Shown: positions 1 through 12,006 of the stretch, in pieces
Layout: every line of letters begins with the position of its first letter
How positions within the stretch are numbered: position 1 is the first letter of the stretch
Assembly (NCBI RefSeq): GCF_040115645.1
Contig: NW_027096019.1
Span: 186,001-250,000 of the forward strand
Length of the DNA: 64,000 nucleotides
Origin: Euwallacea fornicatus
Taxonomy: Eukaryota; Arthropoda; Insecta; Coleoptera; Curculionidae
Direction: 5' to 3'
Notes under the pieces: generated by a model
What the model was told of the DNA's origin: nothing
Databases searched by the model: none
What the model saw: the letters and a program-made list of their open reading frames with translations, nothing else
Position numbers and translations under genes: made by a program

Positions 1-174
1 TTGTATCTTGGTGAGTTTTCCAGAAAACGAGTAATTTATGTGCACAAACACACTTCTTTCGTGACTTTTCAAGATTTGAACCTCCGTAACTTCGGCAAAT
101 GAGCTCCAAATCGCTTCAAAATTTTACCACAGAATCACCTCAACGAGCTCTTTCACACGACTAAGAAGGCTTCA
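1..174 (+). repeat. Reference monomer (type A) with map of variable positions
   Basis: This monomer is used as the coordinate frame. Recurrent variants by monomer position are: 3 g/a (ttgtat or ttatat); 6 t/c (ttgtat or ttgtac); 21 c/t/g (ttttccaga, ttttctaga, ttttcgaga); 28 c/a (aaaacgag or aaaaagag); 33 a/g (gtaattt or gtgattt); 44 a/t (tgcacaaa or tgctcaaa); 51 c/t and 54 t/a (cacacttc, catacttc, cacacatc); 74 a/t/c (aagatttg, aagttttg, aagctttg); 84 c/a (cctccgt or cctacgt); 102 and 106 (tgagctcc or tgtgcttc). Positions 107-170 switch as blocks between forms A to E rather than base by base. GC is 69 of 174 by hand count. There are seven CpG sites. The length is exactly 58 codons, but every form has stop codons, so it does not encode a repeat protein. 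Confidence 0.95.
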
Positions 175-710
175 TTGTATCTTGGTGAGTTTTCCAGAAA
201 ACGAGTAATTTATGTGCACAAACACACTTCTTTCGTGACTTTTCAAGATTTGAACCTCCGTAACTTCGGCAAATGAGCTCCAAATCATTTCAAAATTTTA
301 CCACAGAATCACCTCAACGAGCTCTTTCACACGACTAAGAAGGCTTCATTGTATCTTGGTGAGTTTTCCAGAAAACGAGTAATTTATGTGCTCAAACACA
401 CATCTTTCGTGACTTTTCAAGATTTGAACCTCCGTAACTTCGGCAAATGAGCTCCAACTACCTTCAAAATTTGACCACAGAATCACCTCGACGAGTAATT
501 TAACACGACTAATAAGGCTTCATTGTATCTTGGTGAGTTTTCCAGAAAAAGAGTAATTTATGTGCACAAACATACTTCTTTCGTGACTTTTCAAGTTTTG
601 AACCTACGTAACTTCGGCAAATGAGCTCCAACTACCTTCAAAATTTGACCACAGAATCACCTCGACGAGCTCTTTAACATGACAAATGAGGCTTCATTGT
701 ACCTTGGTGA

Positions 711-724
711 GTTTTCTAGAAAAC
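711..724. other. 14-bp perfect palindrome, recurrent in monomers (first example)
   Basis: Monomer positions 15-28 read gttttctagaaaac in copies with t at position 21, which is its own reverse complement. Copies with c or g at position 21 keep both 6-bp arms (gttttc and gaaaac) and change only the central two bases to ca or ga. The dyad is therefore present in most of the roughly 368 monomers. The aaaaag and ttttttag variants each break one base pair. Whether it forms a hairpin or binds a protein is unknown. Confidence 0.8.
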
Positions 725-2262
725 GAGTAATTTATGTGCTCAAACACACATCTTTCGTGACTTTTCAAGTTTTGAACCTACGTAACTTCGGCAAATGAGC
801 TCAAACTACCTTCAAAATTTGACCACAGAATCACCTCGACGAGTAATTTAACACGACTAATAACGCTTCATTGTATCTTGGTGAGTTTTCTAGAAAACGA
901 GTAATTTATGTGCTCAAACACACATCTTTCGTGACTTTTCAAGCTTTGAACCTCCGTAACTTCGGCAAATGTGCTTCAAATTGCTTAAAAAATTGATCAT
1001 AGAATCACCTCGTTGAGCTCTTCATCATGACTCATAAGGCTTCATTGTATCTTGGTGAGTTTTCCAGAAAACGAGTAATTTATGTGCACAAACACACTTC
1101 TTTCGTGACTTTTCAAGATTTGAACCTCCGTAACTTCGGCAAATGAGCTCCAACTACCTTCAAAATTTGACCACAGAATCACCTCGACGAGCTCTTTAAC
1201 ATGACAAATGAGGCTTCATTGTGCCTTGGTGAGTTTTCTAGAAAACGAGTAATTTATGTGCTCAAACACACATCTTTCGTGACTTTTCAAGTTTTGAACC
1301 TACGTAACTTCGGCAAATGAGCTCCAACTACCTTCAAAATTTTACCACAGAATCACCTCAACGAGCTCTTTCACACGACTAAGACGGCTTCATTGTATCT
1401 TGGTGAGTTTTCTAGAAAACGAGTAATTTATGTGCACAAACATACTTCTTTCGTGACTTTTCAAGATTTGAACCTACGTAACTTCGGCAAATGAGCTCCA
1501 ACTACCTTCAAAGTTTGACCACAGGATCACCTCGACGAGTAATTTAACACGACTAATAACGCTTCATTGTATCTTGGTGAGTTTTCTAGAAAACGAGTAA
1601 TTTATGTGCTCAAACACACATCTTTCGTGACTTTTCAAGCTTTGAACCTCCGTAACTTCGGCAAATGTGCTTCAAATTGCTTAAAAAATTGATCATAGAA
1701 TCACCTCGTTGAGCTCTTCATCATGACTCATAAGGCTTCATTATATCTTGGTGAGTTTTCGAGAAAACGAGTAATTTATGTGCTCAAACATACTTCTTTC
1801 GTGACTTTTCAAGCTTTGAACCTCCGTAACTTCGGCAAATGAGCTCCAACTACCTTCAAAGTTTGACCACAGGATCACCTCGACGAGTAATTTAACACGA
1901 CTAATAACGCTTCATTGTATCTTGGTGAGTTTTCTAGAAAACGAGTAATTTATGTGCTCAAACACACATCTTTCGTGACTTTTCAAGCTTTGAACCTCCG
2001 TAACTTCGGCAAATGTGCTTCAAATTGCTTAAAAAATTGATCATAGAATCACCTCGTTGAGCTCTTCATCATGACTCAGAAGGCTTTATTGTATCTTGGT
2101 GAGTTTTCTAGAAAACGAGTAATTTATGTGCTCAAACACACATCTTTCGTGACTTTTCAAGTTTTGAACCTCCGTAACTTCGGCAAATGAGCTCCAAATC
2201 GCTTCAAAATTTTACCACAGAATCACCTCAACGAGCTCTTTCACACAACTAAGAAGGCTTCA

Positions 2263-3654
2263 TTGTATCTTGGTGAGTTTTCCAGAAAACGAGTAATTTA
2301 TGTGCACAAACACACTTCTTTCGTGACTTTTCAAGATTTGAACCTCCGTAACTTCGGCAAATGAGCTCCAACTACCTTCAAAATTTGACCACAGAATCAC
2401 CTCGACGAGCTCTTTAACATGACAAATGAGGCTTCATTGTACCTTGGTGAGTTTTCTAGAAAACGAGTAATTTATGTGCTCAAACACACATCTTTCGTGA
2501 CTTTTCAAGTTTTGAACCTACGTAACTTCGGCAAATGAGCTCAAACTACCTTCAAAATTTGACCACAGAATCACCTCGATGAGCTCTTTAACATGACAAA
2601 TAAGGCTTCATTGTATCTTGGTGAGTTTTCTAGAAAACGAGTGATTTATGTGCACAAACACACTTCTTTCGTGACTTTTCAAGATTTGAACCTCCGTAAC
2701 TTCGGCAAATGAGCTCCAAATCGCTTCAAAATTTTACCACAGAATCACCTCAACGAGCTCTTTCACACGACTAAGAAGGCTTCATTGTATCTTGGTGAGT
2801 TTTCCAGAAAACGAGTAATTTATGTGCACAAACACACTTCTTTCGTGACTTTTCAAGATTTGAACCTCCGTAACTTCGGCAAATGAGCTCCAACTACCTT
2901 CAAAATTTTACCACAGAATCACCTCGACGAGCTCTTTAACATGACAAATAAGGCTTCATTGTATCTTGGTGAGTTTTCCAGAAAACGAGTAATTTATGTG
3001 CTCAAACACACATCTTTCGTGACTTTTCAAGATTTGAACCTCCGTAACTTCGGCAAATGTGCTTCAAATTCCGTCAAAAATTGATCATAGAATCACCTCG
3101 TTGAGCTCTTCATCATGACTCAGAAGGCTTTATTGTATCTTGGTGAGTTTTCTAGAAAACGAGTAATTTATGTGCTCAAACACACATCTTTCGTGACTTT
3201 TCAAGTTTTGAACCTCCGTAACTTCGGCAAATGAGCTCCAAATCGCTTCAAAATTTTACCACAGAATCACCTCAACGAGCTCTTTCACACGACTAAGAAG
3301 GCTTCATTGTATCTTGGTGAGTTTTCCAGAAAACGAGTAATTTATGTGCACAAACACACTTCTTTCGTAACTTTTCAAGATTTGAACCTCCGTAACTTCG
3401 GCAAATGAGCTCCAAATCGCTTCAAAATTTTACCACAGAATCACCTCAACGAGCTCTTTCACACGACTAAGAAGGCTTCATTGTATCTTGGTGAGTTTTC
3501 CAGAAAACGAGTAATTTATGTGCACAAACACGCTTCTTTCGTGACTTTTCAAGATTTGAACCTCCGTAACTTCGGAAAATGAGCTCCAACTACCTTCAAA
3601 ATTTTACCACAGAATCACCTCGACGAGCTCTTTAACATGACAATTAAGGCTTCA
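2263..3654 (+). repeat. Eight-monomer block, copy 1
   Basis: This 1392-bp block matches 4177-5568 monomer by monomer at an offset of exactly 1914 bp (11 monomers). Shared rare markers include cacgcttc (3530 and 5444) and acaattaagg near the end. By eye I found three differences: 3369 (a for g), 3576 (a for c) and 4432 (g for c in the other copy). The identity shows a recent segmental duplication within the array. Confidence 0.92.
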
Positions 3655-4176
3655 TTGTATCTTGGTGAGTTTTCCAGAAAACGAGTAATTTATGTGCACA
3701 AACATACTTCTTTCGTGACTTTTCAAGATTTGAACCTACGTAACTTCGGCAAATGAGCTCCAACTACCTTCAAAGTTTGACCACAGGATCACCTCGACGA
3801 GTAATTTAACACGACTAATAACGCTTCATTGTATCTTGGTGAGTTTTCTAGAAAACGAGTAATTTATGTGCTCAAACACACATCTTTCGTGACTTTTCAA
3901 GCTTTGAACCTCCGTAACTTCGGCAAATGTGCTTCAAATTGCTTAAAAAATTGATCATAGAATCACCTCGTTGAGCTCTTCATCATGACTCATAAGGCTT
4001 CATTATATCTTGGTGAGTTTTCGAGAAAACGAGTAATTTATGTGCTCAAACACACATCTTTCGTGACTTTTCAAGTTTTGAACCTCCGTAACTTCGGCAA
4101 ATGAGCTCCAAATCGCTTCAAAATTTTACCACAGAATCACCTCAACGAGCTCTTTCACACGACTAAGAAGGCTTCA

Positions 4177-5568
4177 TTGTATCTTGGTGAGTTTTCCAGA
4201 AAACGAGTAATTTATGTGCACAAACACACTTCTTTCGTGACTTTTCAAGATTTGAACCTCCGTAACTTCGGCAAATGAGCTCCAACTACCTTCAAAATTT
4301 GACCACAGAATCACCTCGACGAGCTCTTTAACATGACAAATGAGGCTTCATTGTACCTTGGTGAGTTTTCTAGAAAACGAGTAATTTATGTGCTCAAACA
4401 CACATCTTTCGTGACTTTTCAAGTTTTGAACGTACGTAACTTCGGCAAATGAGCTCAAACTACCTTCAAAATTTGACCACAGAATCACCTCGATGAGCTC
4501 TTTAACATGACAAATAAGGCTTCATTGTATCTTGGTGAGTTTTCTAGAAAACGAGTGATTTATGTGCACAAACACACTTCTTTCGTGACTTTTCAAGATT
4601 TGAACCTCCGTAACTTCGGCAAATGAGCTCCAAATCGCTTCAAAATTTTACCACAGAATCACCTCAACGAGCTCTTTCACACGACTAAGAAGGCTTCATT
4701 GTATCTTGGTGAGTTTTCCAGAAAACGAGTAATTTATGTGCACAAACACACTTCTTTCGTGACTTTTCAAGATTTGAACCTCCGTAACTTCGGCAAATGA
4801 GCTCCAACTACCTTCAAAATTTTACCACAGAATCACCTCGACGAGCTCTTTAACATGACAAATAAGGCTTCATTGTATCTTGGTGAGTTTTCCAGAAAAC
4901 GAGTAATTTATGTGCTCAAACACACATCTTTCGTGACTTTTCAAGATTTGAACCTCCGTAACTTCGGCAAATGTGCTTCAAATTCCGTCAAAAATTGATC
5001 ATAGAATCACCTCGTTGAGCTCTTCATCATGACTCAGAAGGCTTTATTGTATCTTGGTGAGTTTTCTAGAAAACGAGTAATTTATGTGCTCAAACACACA
5101 TCTTTCGTGACTTTTCAAGTTTTGAACCTCCGTAACTTCGGCAAATGAGCTCCAAATCGCTTCAAAATTTTACCACAGAATCACCTCAACGAGCTCTTTC
5201 ACACGACTAAGAAGGCTTCATTGTATCTTGGTGAGTTTTCCAGAAAACGAGTAATTTATGTGCACAAACACACTTCTTTCGTGACTTTTCAAGATTTGAA
5301 CCTCCGTAACTTCGGCAAATGAGCTCCAAATCGCTTCAAAATTTTACCACAGAATCACCTCAACGAGCTCTTTCACACGACTAAGAAGGCTTCATTGTAT
5401 CTTGGTGAGTTTTCCAGAAAACGAGTAATTTATGTGCACAAACACGCTTCTTTCGTGACTTTTCAAGATTTGAACCTCCGTAACTTCGGCAAATGAGCTC
5501 CAACTACCTTCAAAATTTTACCACAGAATCACCTCGACGAGCTCTTTAACATGACAATTAAGGCTTCA
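4177..5568 (+). repeat. Eight-monomer block, copy 2
   Basis: This is the second copy of 2263-3654. The monomer just before it (4003-4176) starts with ttatatc and ttttcgaga, like the monomer at 6091, but ends like 2089-2262. It is therefore the chimeric junction of the 11-monomer tandem duplication. After 5568 the two copies go out of step by one monomer. Confidence 0.92.
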
Positions 5569-8352
5569 TTGTATCTTGGTGAGTTTTCCAGAAAACGAGT
5601 AATTTATGTGCACAAACATACTTCTTTCGTGACTTTTCAAGTTTTGAACCTACGTAACTTCGGCAAATGAGCTCCAACTACCTTCAAAATTTTACCACAG
5701 AATCACCTCAACGAGCTCTTTCACACGACTAAGACGGCTTCATTGTATCTTGGTGAGTTTTCTAGAAAACGAGTAATTTATGTGCACAAACATACTTCTT
5801 TCGTGACTTTTCAAGATTTGAACCTACGTAACTTCGGCAAATGAGCTCCAACTACCTTCAAAGTTTGACCACAGGATCACCTCGACGAGTAATTTAACAC
5901 GACTAATAACGCTTCATTGTATCTTGGTGAGTTTTCTAGAAAACGAGTAATTTATGTGCTCAAACACACATCTTTCGTGACTTTTCAAGCTTTGAACCTC
6001 CGTAACTTCGGCAAATGTGCTTCAAATTGCTTAAAAAATTGATCATAGAATCACCTCGTTGAGCTCTTCATCATGACTCATAAGGCTTCATTATATCTTG
6101 GTGAGTTTTCGAGAAAACGAGTAATTTATGTGCTCAAACATACTTCTTTCGTGACTTTTCAAGCTTTGAACCTCCGTAACTTCGGCAAATGAGCTCCAAC
6201 TACCTTCAAAATTTGACCACAGAATCACCTCGACGAGTAATTTAACACGACTAATAAGGCTTCATTGTATCTTGGTGAGTTTTCCAGAAAAAGAGTAATT
6301 TATGTGCAAAAACATACTTCTTTCGTGACTTTTCAAGATTTGAACCTACGTAACTTCGGCAAATGAGCTCCAACTACCTTCAAAATTTGACCACAGAATC
6401 ACCTCGACGAACTCTTTAACATGACAAATAAGGCTTCATTGTATCTTGGTGAATTTTCCAGAAAACGAGTAATTTATGTGCTCAAACACACATCTTTCAT
6501 GACTTTTCAAGATTTGAACCTCCGTAACTTCGGCAAATGTGCTTCAAATTCCGTCAAAAATTAATCATAGAATCACCTCAACGAGCTCTTTCACACGACT
6601 AAGACGGCTTCATTGTATCTTGGTGAGTTTTCTAGAAAACGAGTAATTTATGTGCACAAACATACTTCTTTCGTGACTTTTCAAGATTTGAACCTACGTA
6701 ACTTCGGCAAATGAGCTCCAACTACCTTCAAAGTTTGACCACAGGATCACCTCGACGAGTAATTTAACACGACTAATAACGCTTCATTGTATCTTGGTGA
6801 GTTTTCCAGAAAACGAGTAATTTATGTGCACAAACACACTTCTTTCGTGACTTTTCAAGATTTGAACCTCCGTAACTTCGGCAAATGAGCTCCAAATCGC
6901 TTCAAAATTTTACCACAGAATCACCTCAACGAGCTCTTTCACACGACTAAGAAGGCTTCATTGTATCTTGGTGAGTTTTCTAGAAAACGAGTGATTTATG
7001 TGCACAAACACACTTCTTTCGTGACTTTTCAAGATTTGAACCTCCGTAACTTCGGCAAATGAGCTCCAACTACCTTCAAAATTTTACCACAGAATCACCT
7101 CGACGAGCTCTTTAACATGACAAATGAGGCTTCATTGTACCTTGGTGAGTTTTCTAGAAAACGAGTAATTTATGTGCTCAAACACACATCTTTCGTGACT
7201 TTTCAAGTTTTGAACCTACGTAACTTCGGCAAATGAGCTCCAACTACCTTCAAAATTTTACCACAGAATCACCTCAACGAGCTCTTTCACACGACTAAGA
7301 CGCCTTCATTGTATCTTGGTGAGTTTTCTAGAAAACGAGTGATTTATGTGCACAAACACACTTCTTTCGTGACTTTTCAAGCTTTGAACCTCCGTAACTT
7401 CGGCAAATGTGCTTCAAATTCCGTCAAAAATTGATCATAGAATCACCTCGTTGTGCTCTTCATCATGACTCAGAAGGCTTTATTGTATCTTGGTGAGTTT
7501 TCTAGAAAACGAGTAATTTAGGTGCTCAAACACACATCTTTCGTGACTTTTGAAGTTTTGAACCTCCGTAACTTCGGCAAATGAGCTCCAAATCGCTTCA
7601 AAATTTTACCACAGAATCACCTCAACGAGCTCTTTCACACGACTAAGAAGGCTTCATTGTATCTTGGTGAGTTTTCGAGAAAACGAGTAATTTATGTGCT
7701 CAAACATACTTCTTTCGTGACTTTTCAAGCTTTGAACCTCCGTAACTTCGGCAAATGAGCTCCAACTACCTTCAAAATTTGACCACAGAATCACCTCGAC
7801 GAGTAATTTAACACGACTAATAAGGCTTCATTGTATCTTGGTGAGTTTTCCAGAAAAAGAGTAATTTATGTGCACAAACATACTTCTTTCGTGACTTTTC
7901 AAGTTTTGAACCTACGTAACTTCGGCAAATGAGCTCCAACTACCTTCAAAATTTGACCACAGAATCACCTCGACGAGTAATTTAACACGACTAATAACGC
8001 TTCATTGTATCTTGGTGAGTTTTCGAGAAAACGAGTAATTTATGTGCTCAAACACACATCTTTCGTGACTTTTCAAGCTTTGAACCTCCGTAACTTCGGC
8101 AAATGTGCTTCAAATTGCTTAAAAAATTGATCATAGAATCACCTCGTTGAGCTCTTCATCATGACTCATAAGGCTTAATTATATCTTGGTGAGTTTTCTA
8201 GAAAACGAGTAATTTATGTGCTCAAACACACATCTTTCGTGACTTTTCAAGTTTTGAACCTACGTAACTTCGGCAAATGAGCTCAAACTACCTTCAAAAT
8301 TTGACCACAGAATCACCTCGACGAGCTCTTTAACATGACAAATAAGGCTTCA
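4525..8352 (+). repeat. Higher-order repeat unit 1 (22 monomers, 3828 bp)
   Basis: The unit starts at a gtgattt, type A monomer and is followed head to tail by a 21-monomer copy at 8353. The first four monomers (4525-5220) match 8353-9048. The type A monomer at 5221-5394 has no counterpart. Then 5395-8352 matches 9049-12006 over 17 monomers. Rare shared markers are cacgcttc, acaattaagg, the H-type chimera at 6439, tgaattttcc at 6451, gacgccttc near 7304 and gaggtgctc replaced by ttaggtgctc near 7517. Private bases in this copy include gtgcaaaaac near 6305. Confidence 0.93.
6439..6612 (+). repeat. H-type chimeric monomer (first of 11)
   Basis: The left and centre match type E (tgtgcttcaaattccgtc), but the sequence then reads ttaatcatag and continues as type A (caacgagctctttcacac, then gacgg). 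It also has ctttcatgac in place of ctttcgtgac. Identical or near-identical copies start at 10093, 16357, 19140, 21575, 23488, 42279, 45759, 49413, 51675 and 54285. It behaves as a single founder chimera that spread with its HOR. None occurs between 23662 and 42278. Confidence 0.93.
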
Positions 8353-11300
8353 TTGTATCTTGGTGAGTTTTCTAGAAAACGAGTGATTTATGTGCACAAA
8401 CACACTTCTTTCGTGACTTTTCAAGATTTGAACCTCCGTAACTTCGGCAAATGAGCTCCAAATCGCTTCAAAATTTTACCACAGAATCACCTCAACGAGC
8501 TCTTTCACACGACTAAGAAGGCTTCATTGTATCTTGGTGAGTTTTCCAGAAAACGAGTAATTTATGTGCACAAACACACTTCTTTCGTGACTTTTCAAGA
8601 TTTGAACCTCCGTAACTTCGGCAAATGAGCTCCAACTACCTTCAAAATTTTACCACAGAATCACCTCGACGAGCTCTTTAACATGACAAATAAGGCTTCA
8701 TTGTATCTTGGTGAGTTTTCCAGAAAACGAGTAATTTATGTGCTCAAACACACATCTTTCGTGACTTTTCAAGATTTGAACCTCCGTAACTTCGGCAAAT
8801 GTGCTTCAAATTCCGTCAAAAATTGATCATAGAATCACCTCGTTGAGCTCTTCATCATGACTCAGAAGGCTTTATTGTATCTTGGTGAGTTTTCTAGAAA
8901 ACGAGTAATTTATGTGCTCAAACACACATCTTTCGTGACTTTTCAAGTTTTGAACCTCCGTAACTTCGGCAAATGAGCTCCAAATCGCTTCAAAATTTTA
9001 CCACAGAATCACCTCAACGAGCTCTTTCACACGACTAAGAAGGCTTCATTGTATCTTGGTGAGTTTTCCAGAAAACGAGTAATTTATGTGCACAAACACG
9101 CTTCTTTCGTGACTTTTCAAGATTTGAACCTCCGTAACTTCGGCAAATGAGCTCCAACTACCTTCAAAATTTTACCACAGAATCACCTCGACGAGCTCTT
9201 TAACATGACAATTAAGGCTTCATTGTATCTTGGTGAGTTTTCCAGAAAACGAGTAATTTATGTGCACAAACATACTTCTTTCGTGACTTTTCAAGTTTTG
9301 AACCTACGTAACTTCGGCAAATGAGCTCCAACTACCTTCAAAATTTTACCACAGAATCACCTCAACGAGCTCTTTCACACGACTAAGACGGCTTCATTGT
9401 ATCTTGGTGAGTTTTCTAGAAAACGAGTAATTTATGTGCACAAACATACTTCTTTCGTGACTTTTCAAGATTTGAACCTACGTAACTTCGGCAAATGAGC
9501 TCCAACTACCTTCAAAGTTTGACCACAGGATCACCTCGACGAGTAATTTAACACGACTAATAACGCTTCATTGTATCTTGGTGAGTTTTCTAGAAAACGA
9601 GTAATTTATGTGCTCAAACACACATCTTTCGTGACTTTTCAAGCTTTGAACCTCCGTAACTTCGGCAAATGTGCTTCAAGTTGCTTAAAAAATTGATCAT
9701 AGAATCACCTCGTTGAGCTCTTCATCATGACTCATAAGGCTTCATTATATCTTGGTGAGTTTTCGAGAAAACGAGTAATTTATGTGCTCAAACATACTTC
9801 TTTCGTGACTTTTCAAGCTTTGAACCTCCGTAACTTCGGCAAATGAGCTCCAACTACCTTCAAAATTTGACCACAGAATCACCTCGACGAGTAATTTAAC
9901 ACGACTAATAAGGCTTCATTGTATCTTGGTGAGTTTTCCAGAAAAAGAGTAATTTATGTGCACAAACATACTTCTTTCGTGACTTTTCAAGTTTTGAACC
10001 TACGTAACTTCGGCAAATGAGCTCCAACTACCTTCAAAATTTGACCACAGAATCACCTCGACGAACTCTTTAACATGACAAATAAGGCTTCATTGTATCT
10101 TGGTGAATTTTCCAGAAAACGAGTAATTTATGTGCTCAAACACACATCTTTCATGACTTTTCAAGATTTGAACCTCCGTAACTTCGGCAAATGTGCTTCA
10201 AATTCCGTCAAAAATTAATCATAGAATCACCTCAACGAGCTCTTTCACACGACTAAGACGGCTTCATTGTATCTTGGTGAGTTTTCTAGAAAACGAGTAA
10301 TTTATGTGCACAAACATACTTCTTTCGTGACTTTTCAAGATTTGAACCTACGTAACTTCGGCAAATGAGCTCCAACTACCTTCAAAGTTTGACCACAGGA
10401 TCACCTCGACGAGTAATTTAACACGACTAATAACGCTTCATTGTATCTTGGTGAGTTTTCCAGAAAACGAGTAATTTATGTGCACAAACACACTTCTTTC
10501 GTGACTTTTCAAGATTTGAACCTCCGTAACTTCGGCAAATGAGCTCCAAATCGCTTCAAAATTTTACCACAGAATCACCTCAACGAGCTCTTTCACACGA
10601 CTAAGAAGGCTTCATTGTATCTTGGTGAGTTTTCTAGAAAACGAGTGATTTATGTGCACAAACACACTTCTTTCGTGACTTTTCAAGATTTGAACCTCCG
10701 TAACTTCGGCAAATGAGCTCCAACTACCTTCAAAATTTTACCACAGAATCACCTCGACGAGCTCTTTAACATGACAAATGAGGCTTCATTGTACCTTGGT
10801 GAGTTTTCTAGAAAACGAGTAATTTATGTGCTCAAACACACATCTTTCGTGACTTTTCAAGTTTTGAACCTACGTAACTTCGGCAAATGAGCTCCAACTA
10901 CCTTCAAAATTTTACCACAGAATCACCTCAACGAGCTCTTTCACACGACTAAGACGCCTTCATTGTATCTTGGTGAGTTTTCTAGAAAACGAGTGATTTA
11001 TGTGCACAAACACACTTCTTTCGTGACTTTTCAAGCTTTGAACCTCCGTAACTTCGGCAAATGTGCTTCAAATTCCGTCAAAAATTGATCATAGAATCAC
11101 CTCGTTGTGCTCTTCATCATGACTCAGAAGGCTTTATTGTATCTTGGTGAGTTTTCTAGAAAACGAGTAATTTAGGTGCTCAAACACACATCTTTCGTGA
11201 CTTTTGAAGTTTTGAACCTCCGTAACTTCGGCAAATGAGCTCCAAATCGCTTCAAAATTTTACCACAGAATCACCTCAACGAGCTCTTTCACACGACTAA

Positions 11301-12006
11301 GAAGGCTTCATTGTATCTTGGTGAGTTTTCGAGAAAACGAGTAATTTATGTGCTCAAACATACTTCTTTCGTGACTTTTCAAGCTTTGAACCTCCGTAAC
11401 TTCGGCAAATGAGCTCCAACTACCTTCAAAATTTGACCACAGAATCACCTCGACGAGTAATTTAACACGACTAATAAGGCTTCATTGTATCTTGGTGAGT
11501 TTTCCAGAAAAAGAGTAATTTATGTGCACAAACATACTTCTTTCGTGACTTTTCAAGTTTTGAACCTACGTAACTTCGGCAAATGAGCTCCAACTACCTT
11601 CAAAATTTGACCACAGAATCACCTCGACGAGTAATTTAACACGACTAATAACGCTTCATTGTATCTTGGTGAGTTTTCGAGAAAACGAGTAATTTATGTG
11701 CTCAAACACACATCTTTCGTGACTTTTCAAGCTTTGAACCTCCGTAACTTCGGCAAATGTGCTTCAAATTGCTTAAAAAATTGATCATAGAATCACCTCG
11801 TTGAGCTCTTCATCATGACTCATAAGGCTTAATTATATCTTGGTGAGTTTTCTAGAAAACGAGTAATTTATGTGCTCAAACACACATCTTTCGTGACTTT
11901 TCAAGTTTTGAACCTACGTAACTTCGGCAAATGAGCTCAAACTACCTTCAAAATTTGACCACAGAATCACCTCGACGAGCTCTTTAACATGACAAATAAG
12001 GCTTTA
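8353..12006 (+). repeat. Higher-order repeat unit 2 (21 monomers, 3654 bp)
   Basis: This is the head-to-tail copy of 4525-8352, lacking one type A monomer that should lie between 9048 and 9049. Only about four base differences from unit 1 were noticed over the last 17 monomers, for example g at 9680. The final monomer (11833-12006) ends aaggcttta where its counterpart ends aaggcttca, because a second, smaller duplication begins there. Confidence 0.93.
11137..12006 (+). repeat. Five-monomer tandem duplication, copy 1
   Basis: This 870-bp segment is repeated immediately at 12007-12876. The order is: ttaggtgctc with cttttgaag, type A; ttttcgaga with catactt; the aaaaag variant; ttttcgaga, type D; and ttatatc ending gacaaataagg. 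The only difference I noticed is at the junction. Because the same series occurs only once in HOR unit 1 (7483-8352), this duplication is younger than the 21/22-monomer duplication. Confidence 0.94.

Larger units (their letters stand above)
1..2262 (+). repeat. Thirteen mixed monomers at the left edge
   Basis: The first two monomers are type A; 349-522 carries the C-like right end (gagtaattt); 523-696 has the aaaaag variant; 697-870 starts ttgtacc. The monomers at 871, 1567 and 1915 are type D. Monomers 1045-1740 follow the same order of variants as the start of the constant core at 48369-49064, so this stretch holds a fragment of that HOR. The D monomers at 1567 and 1915 alternate with 1741 and suggest a small dimer duplication. 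No longer regular unit was recognised. Confidence 0.85.

Noticed and set aside
89..107. CENP-B box
   Set aside because: cttcggcaaatgagctc matches the ttcg and the central a of the core motif, but not the cggg half, which is agct here. The ttcgtgac site also lacks the central a. I see no complete box.
971..1030. Type D and E monomers (ttgatcatag, gctcttcatcatgac) as inserted foreign sequence or transposon ends
   Set aside because: They replace the corresponding part of other monomers without changing length, keep the flanking conserved blocks and create no target-site duplication. They are monomer variants.
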